Translations under genes and position numbers: made by a program
The notes under the pieces: generated by a model
What the model was told of the DNA's origin: nothing
Seen by the model: the letters and a program-made list of their open reading frames with translations, nothing else
The model's database searches: none
Shown here: positions 51,048-59,849 of the stretch, piece after piece
How positions within the stretch are numbered: position 1 is the first letter of the stretch
Layout of the letters: each line of letters begins with the position of its first letter
DNA from: Thermoplasmata archaeon
GTDB lineage: Archaea > Thermoplasmatota > Penumbrarchaeia > JAEHCK01
Assembly (NCBI GenBank): GCA_020696345.1
Contig: JAEHCK010000001.1
Span: 35,062 to 99,061, forward strand
Length of the DNA: 64,000 nucleotides
Reading direction: 5' to 3'

Positions 51048-54000
51048 TTATTCTTCATCCTCCCATTCTTCCTTCTTTTCTTTCTCAGTCTTTTCAGATA
51101 CCTTTTTCTTCCTTACCATAACAAGAATAATAATAACAATTATAATGACAAGCACTAGAAAAAGCATTAAACCCACAATCGTTTTCATACCAAATATTCC
51201 TTTATCTTCGTCGCCGTTATCGGCGGTTTCGGCATCCTCTCTTTCCCCATCCTTTACCGTTAAAGACATAGAGTCATTAAGATCACCGATCTTGACCTCT
51301 ATTATGTAATTGCCCTCAACAACTGGCACCTTAATACTAACAGACCAGTTTCCATTAATATCAATTGTTCCGGGTCTGGTTATTGTATCCAGAGCAACAG
51401 AAACTAAAGTTCCATTTTCGTAACCTTGTGAAGTCCCAGAAACATCTATTTTTTCACCAGGCTTTACAATTGTACCATTTGTTGGATAAAGTATAGTAAA
51501 TGTAAAAATTTGAGGTTTAACTTTTTTCTCTTTTATAGTTTTAAATTGAAGTATAAATGGATGATCTTCAAGAACAAAACCTGTTTCTGATTTTGCCAAA
51601 CCTATCGTAATTACATAACTGGTATTGTAACTGAGATTTTTTATTAGATCTATTTGTAATTCCGTGTTGTTTTTCAACCAGGATAGATCATATTGAACAA
51701 ATGGTGATATATCAAAAACTTTCTCTACGGTTAATATGTTCATAGATACATTGAAAATTACGATTATGGATGTAGTTATTGCAATATCAGAACTATTTTG
51801 AATAGGAATAGTTGAAACAACTCTTGGATGCTCGGGAACGATAAGTGTAGTTGTCCATGTTTCTTTGGAGAATGGTGAAGTATTATTCGCTTCATCATAT
51901 GCACTAATCACGAAATAATAAGCTGTATTTTCTAATAAATTAGTAACCTTATGACTTAAAGTGTTTACTTCGGCTAAAAGTATATATGGCCCACCTGAGC
52001 CGGTACCAGATTCATTCATGTAAACGCGGTAGCCTTCTATATCTAAGTCATTACTACCCAACCAATTAAGCTTGATAATGGTCTCTGAAAATGCCTCAGC
52101 ATTCGGATTTAAGGGTGGTTCAGGTGCTAAATGATCTCTGTGGATACCACCGACCGGTGCAGTGTAAACAGATGATAAAAAACCTTGATATGATGCTTTG
52201 ATCTTGAAATAGTAAGTAGTACCGTTTACTAAACTATTGTATGACAAAATGTACCAATTTTTCGGATGGGAGACATTATCCAGCCATGTCCATCCGTCAG
52301 AAACTGGATCTTCCCAGGCAATATCATAATATAATGGGTTATCCGGATTTAAATCCCAAGAAATATTAAGCGCATCACCACCTGGAACTGGTTTCACGGC
52401 TAATCCGCTAGGGATCACAGGCGGTGTTATATCAATTAGGTAATAGCTGACCGCCTCGGAGAGCTCCGAGGACAGATCTACTTTGTCTAATGCTTTGATT
52501 TTATAATAGTACCGGGTTTTATCTGGTAAGTCCTCTTCCAATGTCCAGTTTTGTGGATGCATTACATTATTCAATATTTCCCATTGACCTGTCTTATTTG
52601 AAAATAATATATATTTAACGGTATCTTGGTTTAAGTCCCAGGAGATATTAAGTGAATTTATACCAGGTATACGAATAACTTTCAAGCCTGTTGGGATAGA
52701 TGGGGCGGTTACATCATGATAAAAGATCTCGGTGTGTGATGTGCTCATATCAACATCAGGTCGTTCTACCTCCCAAAGTTCATCAAACATCTTTTTTACT
52801 TTAATTGTAGTTACATTTTCGGTTGCAAAATTATTATGGTTATACACCCGATCTGTAACCGTAATTTGTCCTATCCGCCCATAAGCATTTGTTGTATTGT
52901 CTGAGCCGCTAAATCCTGATGTGCCATATGTTTGTAAATTGTTATCTCTCACCTCTACATCCACCCCTGAGATCGGTGTAATACCATCATCTCCAATCAC
53001 TTGAACATCCAGATAGTTCTTGACTTTGAGCACACCGCCACCATTTTGGGTTACTTGAACTGATTTAAAACTGCAATTTATAGCAGTAATTTCTCCATCA
53101 TTAATAGCTTTAAAGTCTTTACTGCCCGAAGCAGTGGTAATTGTCGAATTAGTAATAATTGCAGAATTTCCATTTAAACAAAATCCATAGGCACTCGTAT
53201 TCGTTGTAGTTATATTACAATTTGACACAAACGTATCGACCGAATCCGCAATCGAAATTCCATGGCCACCCACACCTGAGGTATTTATGATGTTACCAGT
53301 CAGAACATTATTATTCGCAGAATCGTTTATATAAATCCCATGCCGATCCACTCCCTTTGAATTTATAATATTATTGATTAGAACATTATTATTTACAATA
53401 TAATGTAAATAAATACCATAACCACTTTGTTCCGATGTATTAACGGTGTTTCCGATTATATTATTATACTTTGCTTTCCTTCGTAAACGTATGCCATGGC
53501 TATTTTGTCCATTAACATTTACAATATTATCTATCACATCGTTGTAATTACCATTTCGATATAAATAAATACCATGGCCGTATGCTCCCGTGGTGTTTAT
53601 ATAATTGCCAATTATTTTACTTCCCTCAGCCATATTAACTGTAAAAATACCGTACCCTCCGCCAGTAGTTGTTATGTGATTGTTTAAAATTATACCTCCC
53701 CCCATATTATCATAAATGCCATCACCTCTTTCGCCATATGTAATTATTGTATTTCCGGTTAGATAGTTTCCACCACCAGCCTTATGAATACCATAACCTC
53801 GCTCACCATAAGTTTTAATAGAATTATCTATAAAATGATTTGTACATCCACCACCACCGCCACACTTAATACCCCACCCATATTGACCATATGTAGAAAT
53901 ATTATTATTAATAAATTTATTATTTTTCGATTGATCACCTTGAGAAATACCCCACCCACTCTCGCCATAAGTCGTTATGTTATTACACTTAAAATTGTTA

Positions 54001-55520
54001 TCGGAGGGACCATACATTTGATTCATATCACCCACTAATCTTATTCCACATCCATATTCTCCTGTGGTTTTTATTTTGTTGTTTGTAATCTCATTATTAT
54101 TCGAAGCACCATATAGATTAATTCCAAAATTCTGTTCACCTGTTGTGTTTATAGTATTATAAATCAGATCGTTATTTGAAGATTCATATAGGCGAATACC
54201 ATAAGCATGATCACCGGATGTGTTAATTGTGTTGCTCGTAAGATTGTTATTCATAGATTGTAATAAATAAATACCAAACATACTTTTTCTTGTGGTTCTA
54301 ATGTTATTGTTCGTTAAATTGTTATTGTTAGAATAATAGAGATCGATTCCGCAGAAGGTGAATGTATTATCTATTACCTCTGAGTTTTCTGAAAAACCCA
54401 TAAGGACCCCACCATAATTGAAGTTCCGGTTGGAAACATTCATGTTTGTGCAATTAGCGATGATCACCTCACCCACATCAGAGGGTACAGTTACTCCATT
54501 AGTGTCACTGTAATAATAGACAGGCTTGGTGTAAACCAAATTTAATGTATCAATAGCATGGGAGTTCCAATGATCAATTGAATTCCCGGAGATCGCTATG
54601 CCAGTCCGAGTCATATTGTTTCCGGATAAATTCGTACTTTTTGTACTATCGAGCCAGATGCTATCTCCGGAGGCGTTTATAATATTGCCTGTTAAATTGT
54701 TTTTATTCGAATCCATTTGGTGAATGCCCCATCCATAACATACATTTATAATATTGTATGTTAAATTAATACTTGAAGACAAACGAATGTAAATGCCGCC
54801 CCCACTCTGTCCGGATGTATTGATAGTATTCTCGGTTAGATTGTTATTATTCGAATTTAGAATTAGCAAAATTCCAACACCATTCTGTCCCGAAGTATTG
54901 ATAAAGTTATTTATTAGATTGTTATATGAAGACTCATATAGATATATCCCACCCCCCAACTGACCAGAGGTATTTATTGTGTTATTTTTTACAATATTAT
55001 TCAATGATTGATATAACAAAATACCGTAACCTTGATTTCCTGTGGTTGAAATATTATTATTTGTGATGTTCGAATTTGATGAACTCGAGTTTAAACATAT
55101 TCCGAAAGTATAATTTCCCGAGACACTAATATTAAACCCAGTAATGTTCACATTAGGTGCTGTTATATTAATTCCAGCTGCAAAATCGTTGAGATAATTT
55201 GTTCCTTCAAAATAATGTATGATCTTACAATCTGTTGTACTATTACCCATAAGTTTGATATTTGATTTGTTAATGGTTACGGACTCATAATACGTTCCAT
55301 TTGCTACAATGATCGTGTCACCTGAAGATGCATTATCAATTGCTGCTTGGATAGAGGTATAGTTACCACCACCTTGGCTATCTACATAAATTGTTGCCGC
55401 CTGCACACTTGTTTCGTTAATTCCTATGTCAAATGTAACAAAATTGATAAACCCCAAGGTAATGAATATAAAGATCAAATAGACTGTTGCCAGAGCATTT
55501 TTGACTTTGCTCTTATTCAT
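51048..55520 (-). CDS. NosD-like parallel beta-helix surface protein (upstream paralog)
   Basis: A 1490-residue protein with the same layout as its downstream neighbour: signal (~10-30), DSQGGGNYTSIQAAIDNASS opening, long beta-helix (repeats with YGIxLYxSxNN and INTSGxxGxGI words), three FN3-like domains, Big_5-like domain (TTSIIVIFNVSMNILTVEKV), Ig-like domain with VKPGEKIDVSGTSQGYENGT, TM (~1447-1469), and a Lys/Glu-rich end. The beta-helix part is well diverged, whereas the C-terminal Ig region is almost identical in DNA to the paralog, pointing to recent gene conversion. Asn/Ser-rich composition suggests N-glycosylation. It is the first gene of the two-gene operon. Confidence 0.85.
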   Translation of the reverse strand: MNKSKVKNALATVYLIFIFITLGFINFVTFDIGINETSVQAATIYVDSQGGGNYTSIQAAIDNASSGDTIIVANGTYYESVTINKSNIKLMGNSTTDCKIIHYFEGTNYLNDFAAGINITAPNVNITGFNISVSGNYTFGICLNSSSSNSNITNNNISTTGNQGYGILLYQSLNNIVKNNTINTSGQLGGGIYLYESSYNNLINNFINTSGQNGVGILLILNSNNNNLTENTINTSGQSGGGIYIRLSSSINLTYNIINVCYGWGIHQMDSNKNNLTGNIINASGDSIWLDSTKSTNLSGNNMTRTGIAISGNSIDHWNSHAIDTLNLVYTKPVYYYSDTNGVTVPSDVGEVIIANCTNMNVSNRNFNYGGVLMGFSENSEVIDNTFTFCGIDLYYSNNNNLTNNNIRTTRKSMFGIYLLQSMNNNLTSNTINTSGDHAYGIRLYESSNNDLIYNTINTTGEQNFGINLYGASNNNEITNNKIKTTGEYGCGIRLVGDMNQMYGPSDNNFKCNNITTYGESGWGISQGDQSKNNKFINNNISTYGQYGWGIKCGGGGGCTNHFIDNSIKTYGERGYGIHKAGGGNYLTGNTIITYGERGDGIYDNMGGGIILNNHITTTGGGYGIFTVNMAEGSKIIGNYINTTGAYGHGIYLYRNGNYNDVIDNIVNVNGQNSHGIRLRRKAKYNNIIGNTVNTSEQSGYGIYLHYIVNNNVLINNIINSKGVDRHGIYINDSANNNVLTGNIINTSGVGGHGISIADSVDTFVSNCNITTTNTSAYGFCLNGNSAIITNSTITTASGSKDFKAINDGEITAINCSFKSVQVTQNGGGVLKVKNYLDVQVIGDDGITPISGVDVEVRDNNLQTYGTSGFSGSDNTTNAYGRIGQITVTDRVYNHNNFATENVTTIKVKKMFDELWEVERPDVDMSTSHTEIFYHDVTAPSIPTGLKVIRIPGINSLNISWDLNQDTVKYILFSNKTGQWEILNNVMHPQNWTLEEDLPDKTRYYYKIKALDKVDLSSELSEAVSYYLIDITPPVIPSGLAVKPVPGGDALNISWDLNPDNPLYYDIAWEDPVSDGWTWLDNVSHPKNWYILSYNSLVNGTTYYFKIKASYQGFLSSVYTAPVGGIHRDHLAPEPPLNPNAEAFSETIIKLNWLGSNDLDIEGYRVYMNESGTGSGGPYILLAEVNTLSHKVTNLLENTAYYFVISAYDEANNTSPFSKETWTTTLIVPEHPRVVSTIPIQNSSDIAITTSIIVIFNVSMNILTVEKVFDISPFVQYDLSWLKNNTELQIDLIKNLSYNTSYVITIGLAKSETGFVLEDHPFILQFKTIKEKKVKPQIFTFTILYPTNGTIVKPGEKIDVSGTSQGYENGTLVSVALDTITRPGTIDINGNWSVSIKVPVVEGNYIIEVKIGDLNDSMSLTVKDGEREDAETADNGDEDKGIFGMKTIVGLMLFLVLVIIIVIIILVMVRKKKVSEKTEKEKKEEWEDEE

Positions 55521-55689
55521 TCGATCACAGATTCTTTCAAAGTATTAGGTATATAAATAATTTATAAGACAAACATCGAATATCCAAATTTTATTTCTCT
55601 AGCGCCAGCCATGGCCCCATGCTTACTCCACGAACCCTCCAAACCCAGCGCCATCTCATCCACGCTTCTTATAATGGTGATGTGTGATC

Positions 55690-55882
55690 TCATGGGGGCA
55701 CGGTTGTTAGCGAGTGCTGAGCGTGGGGTATTTTGCGAGGAACGATTGGTTGTTGCTAAGCGAGGGGTATTGATTGAGGGAGTGAGAAGTTATCGTATTT
55801 TGCCCACCTTCCACCCCTGCGCCAGCCCCCTACCTCACATGGCTCGGCAGCCCGCTTGCTTGGGGCGGGTAGGCGCCAGCCA
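55690..55882. repeat. GC-rich composite repeat, most complete copy
   Basis: Order of parts: GTTAGCGAGTGCTGAGCG, GGGAGTGAGAAGTTATCG, TTCCACCCCTGCGCCAGCCC, then the palindrome GGCTCGGCAGCCCGC / GGGGCGGGTAGGCGCCAGCC. The full order is unique to this copy. Parts recur at 41891, 45198, 45441, 46503, 59268, 62240 and 63505. The 55521-55960 gap has no gene. Confidence 0.75.
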
Positions 55883-55960
55883 CTCTACATGTCTAAATAT
55901 AAATGATTAAGAATACTGAAAATAAATATGAACATGGTTGATATTCCAATAACAATAATT

Positions 55961-57538
55961 TCAATTGTTTTCCATTTCCTGAATTTCATTTGCTTTTTCT
56001 AAAATCTCCAAAAATTCGAGTTCTTCAGGATATTTGTAAACAAACTCCTTTACAGCTTGATTAGCCATAGGAATTATGTTTAATATCTTTGAATTACAAT
56101 TCTCTGAATCTATAAGTATTTCCGCATACTCAGCAACACAAAGGGCAAATCGAAATTGAGGAGTTGTTTGAGAAATGGAATTTTTAATTGACTCGCATTC
56201 CAAATCAAAATTCAGTTCAATTGACCCGCCCGATTTTGGTTCTTTGTATCTAAATGCAATATTTGCATAATTGTTTTCGGTAATTGTTGGCTTGAACTTT
56301 AGTTCATATAATGCAGTGACAGTATGCCCGGCACCGATGTCACCTGAATCTTTTGAATAGTCAAAAAAATCCTCATCTTCCATTAATCTATTAACGTAAC
56401 CTAATAAACGATATTCTTCAATAATGTCTGGATTAAATGTGATTTGAATTTTCAAGTCTCTTGCTATTGTTTGTAAATTTCCAGTTAATTCCCTGATAAA
56501 TTCTCTTTTTGCTTCTGTGATCGTATCTATATAACCATATTTTCCATCTCCATTATCCGCTAATTGCTCCATCAATTCATCGTTATATTCTCCCATCCCA
56601 AACCCATACGTTGATAGATAGATTCCATTATTTCTGTATTCTTGTATCATTTCCACAAGTCCATCTACAGAATGTTCTCCAGTATTTGCAACACCATCCG
56701 AAAGAAGTAGAAGACGGGTGATATGCCCCGGGATCTTATTTTCCATAGCCATTTCATAACCAAGCTTTAGACCATCTTCAGCATTGGTTACACCCCCAAT
56801 ATTAAGACTTTCAATTGAATTCAATATCTTCGATTTTTTTTCTAAACCAGTAGGTTCTAACACGATCTCGGCCTCAGAACTATAAATCACTATTCCTATT
56901 CTGTCATTATCTGTAAGTTGATCGATTAAAAAAGGAAGAGTTTCTTTGATGAGTTCCAATTTATTACTACTTTCCATGGAACCAGACACATCAATTACGA
57001 AAATTAATGTTGTTGGATCTCTTTCTTCTTCGGATATAGATCTAGCCCGTATTCCGATTTTTAATATATGGAATCCTTCTCCGAAGTATGATGGCCCACA
57101 TTCGGTATAGACCTTAAAATCATCATCTGAATGTTGTGGATAATGATAATCGAAATAATTAAGGAATTCTTCTGTCCTGATATGTTCTTTTGAAGGTAAT
57201 TTCCCATAGGTGACGCTGTTTCGCATAATTGCATATGAACCTGTATCCACATCAGCCCCAAATGTTGAGACACTATTTTCTGAAGTTCTGATGAAATTGC
57301 CATCATATTTTTCTTCATAAGAAGGTTCGGAATATTGGTCTGGATAATAACCAGAAGACGGGGAACTTGAAAATGCAACTTGATCTAATGATATACTTTC
57401 TTTATCATTTTCAGAATTATTATCAGACATTGGATAATACGCTAGCAATTGACTTATTACTATCACCTGAAGAATTACTAAAAATACAATTCCCACACCC
57501 ATAATTTTAATAGCTTTATCATATTTTTTTACATTCAC
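55961..57538 (-). CDS. Membrane-anchored VWA-domain protein (YfbK-like)
   Basis: A ~525-residue protein. The N-terminal TM (~10-33) is followed by an outer linker, then the N-terminal von Willebrand-associated region (FGADVDTGSYAIMRNSV with LPSKEHIRTEEFLNYFDY), then a VWA domain with an intact MIDAS (DVSGSMES, GGVTNAEDG, LLSDGVANTG). A C-terminal region (~370-525) matches the YfbK/DUF3520 type. It likely mediates metal-dependent protein contacts at the cell surface. The exact start is uncertain: GTG codons at 57550, 57547 and 57538 are in frame, and GGTGATATTT just before 57538 favours the last. It is a single gene, flanked by repeats. Confidence 0.82.
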   Translation of the reverse strand: MNVKKYDKAIKIMGVGIVFLVILQVIVISQLLAYYPMSDNNSENDKESISLDQVAFSSSPSSGYYPDQYSEPSYEEKYDGNFIRTSENSVSTFGADVDTGSYAIMRNSVTYGKLPSKEHIRTEEFLNYFDYHYPQHSDDDFKVYTECGPSYFGEGFHILKIGIRARSISEEERDPTTLIFVIDVSGSMESSNKLELIKETLPFLIDQLTDNDRIGIVIYSSEAEIVLEPTGLEKKSKILNSIESLNIGGVTNAEDGLKLGYEMAMENKIPGHITRLLLLSDGVANTGEHSVDGLVEMIQEYRNNGIYLSTYGFGMGEYNDELMEQLADNGDGKYGYIDTITEAKREFIRELTGNLQTIARDLKIQITFNPDIIEEYRLLGYVNRLMEDEDFFDYSKDSGDIGAGHTVTALYELKFKPTITENNYANIAFRYKEPKSGGSIELNFDLECESIKNSISQTTPQFRFALCVAEYAEILIDSENCNSKILNIIPMANQAVKEFVYKYPEELEFLEILEKANEIQEMENN

Positions 57539-57550
57539 AAATATCACCAC

Positions 57551-57921
57551 TAATTCATTTTATAGAAAATAATTCGAGTTAGATTATTTATAAATAATGT
57601 GCTCATGTGGTAACTTGTTAAAACAAAAGTGTTCATGAACATTTTTGCAATAATAAATTGACAAAAATTCTATTAAAGGAACCTAAATGGTGCGCGCCAG
57701 CCACACAACCGCCTGCGGCGGAAATCTCAAAATATTATTTATAAAAAACGAAAAATTTTCCCAGTAAAATTTATTCGGAAAATTTATCTGCCAGAAAATT
57801 GTAAGAATTAATTTAATATAAACCTTACGATATTCTGTAACAAGTACCAACCATCAAATAACAAATAAACACCAAATCCCAACTTTGGAAAAGCCAAAGG
57901 TTTTTCCATATCGTGTTGTGA
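57551..57921. other. AT-rich gap without gene
   Basis: No coding frame or strong signal is visible. A short GC-rich word GTGCGCGCCAGCCACA (57691-57706) belongs to the composite-repeat family, and ACTTTGGAAAAGCCAAAGGT (57882-57901) is a short hairpin. Confidence 0.5.
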
Positions 57922-58422
57922 TCATGCTCTTGTATGAACCGGTTTCAAATCAAATTCAGATTCTAATTTAGGTATGATATGCTCCCAAATTTGTTCACAT
58001 AGATACCAATCTGTAATTTCCTCTGTATGTGATTGTGTTAAACCATATATCTCTGGCCGATTAAAATGTTCATTGTATGGGAGTATAAATATTTCCAACA
58101 AAGTCCTATTATCTATTGGCCACAAGTAAAGTTCGATCCCAACACGTTGTGATTCCAGGTCTGTTTCACGGAATGATGGTATATCTATTTGGAATCCTCT
58201 TAAAATCATTTCAAGGCGACCCGATGGTTTTTTTTGCAATGATAGGTCCTTGATCTTTTTATTAACGGCAATGATGAGTGTTCCTTTTCCTTCGTTCTTT
58301 GTATCATATTTAATAACGGGAAATCCCAGATCCTTCAAAAAAACTTTCAATTTTGGTCCTGTAGCCTCGACCTTTTCACCCTTAATTAGATATCTTTCAT
58401 ATGGATATGCTCGCCTTCGCAT
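57922..58422 (-). CDS. Hypothetical soluble protein
   Basis: A 166-residue protein with no recognised family. It starts MRRRAYPYERYLIKGEKVEA, is mixed alpha/beta, has no signal or TM, and ends in an alpha segment (TDWYLCEQIWEHIIPKLE). ATG 58422 lies ~24 nt after a TTTTTATAAG box on the minus strand, suggesting a leaderless transcript. A TTG two codons upstream is the alternative. Neighbours are surface-protein genes on either side, which give no functional clue. Confidence 0.65.
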   Translation of the reverse strand: MRRRAYPYERYLIKGEKVEATGPKLKVFLKDLGFPVIKYDTKNEGKGTLIIAVNKKIKDLSLQKKPSGRLEMILRGFQIDIPSFRETDLESQRVGIELYLWPIDNRTLLEIFILPYNEHFNRPEIYGLTQSHTEEITDWYLCEQIWEHIIPKLESEFDLKPVHTRA

Positions 58423-58428
58423 GATCAA

Positions 58429-59849
58429 GATATTGATTTGTTCTTATAAAAATCTTTATTAATGCCAATTATCAAGAATTATTGCCCAACTGGAACAATG
58501 ATCAAATAGGGGTCCTCTTTTTTAAACTAAAGAATCCCACCAGCATTTGACATTACTGAGTTAGCGATGGGAGTGGCATTGCTGAGTAGAAGCTGTGAGT
58601 GGCATTGTTGAGTAGAAGCGGTTCGCCGGGCGAACTTTCGACAAAAGTAATTAAGCAGACCAGTGGAATTAAAGACGATGATCTCAGGAAAAAAATTATA
58701 ATGAGTCAGATTCGGAGAGTTTACACCCAAGACAACCCCGGCCAGCCCCCCTGCCCTGCTGAGTTCCCCCGCCACTCTCGTCCTCAGCATTAACCCATGT
58801 TGGGATTTGGTCTTTGGGATTTTCTTTGAGGGGTTTGAATTCTGGTATTAATAAGTTATTTTCGCAGGAATTCTAAGCCCATAACGAAAAAGAGAATAAA
58901 TCAATGTCTAATCTTTTTTTTGTGTATAGTTTTGCTTTTTGGATTTTGGATTTCTACTCAGCAGTGCTCTCAACAACAATTCATCATATGCTTTATCCCA
59001 TGTCTCCCCATAGCCCTGGCCTCCATCCATCACCGTGATGGACTTTCTACTGGGGTGGGGAATATTCGGGCGGCGGTGACACTCCCAACACTATTGCAGT
59101 CCTCATCGCTTCTATCGCATTCCAACTCGCTTTCTCCCCGAAAACATACATTCTACTTTGCAAATAAAAACCGCGGTAGATGCCACCTAACACGCGTTTA
59201 TCTGCACCACCGTCTAGCAGTCGGTCACCCCGCGCACGGTTCTAATGGCGAGGCGCGATCTCCTGGGGTACGGTTTTTAGCAAATGCTGAGCGGGGGTTA
59301 TTTTGCGATGAGCGATTAGTTATTGATTAGGGATGGGTATTGATATGTGAGTGAGAAGTTATCGCATTTTGCCCCCTCTTCCGCACCTGCGCCAGTCCCA
59401 CTGCCTAGCTGGCCTTCGCCGCAACTCCTGGGCTAAGTGCTACCCATCCTCACTTGGAATTTGAACAGTTGCTTCGTAACCTGGTGGGATGTGAGTCTTA
59501 TCGCTAATAAATCAACTCTCCACCCACCTCCCCAATCCCAAATCCCTAGCTCGGCAACTCATCAAAGAAAAATCGCTGAGTTTGCTCAGGGCGGCTGTGT
59601 ATTGAAAGGGGAACGAATAAAATGTACTGGTTATTATTATATATTGAATTGTTGAAATGGATAAAGATAAATAACCTTTCAATTTTCTTAGCTATTAGAT
59701 TGTTAGAATCGCCACTTTAATTAATATAATGAATTTTTTTAATTATTTTAATTAATTATATATCTTTAACTTTAATTAAGTCAGTAAATTCTTATATCTG
59801 AAATCGTATTTAATATAGGTACTATACTCATTGACAGGGTGCGATAATA
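58429..59849. repeat. 1.4-kb gene-free stretch built from repeat fragments
   Basis: 58560-58620 holds a direct duplication of GTGGCATTGYTGAGTAGAAG. 58735-58790 has GGCCAGCCCCCCTGCC fragments. 59040-59290 has GCGGCGGTGACAC and TTTTTAGCAAATGCTGAGCG, shared with 41891-42020. 59330-59412 has GTGAGAAGTTATCGCATTTT and CCTGCGCCAGTCCC, shared with 55780-55830. 59807-59817 (TATTTAATATA) is a plausible TATA box for the next gene. Confidence 0.6.
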
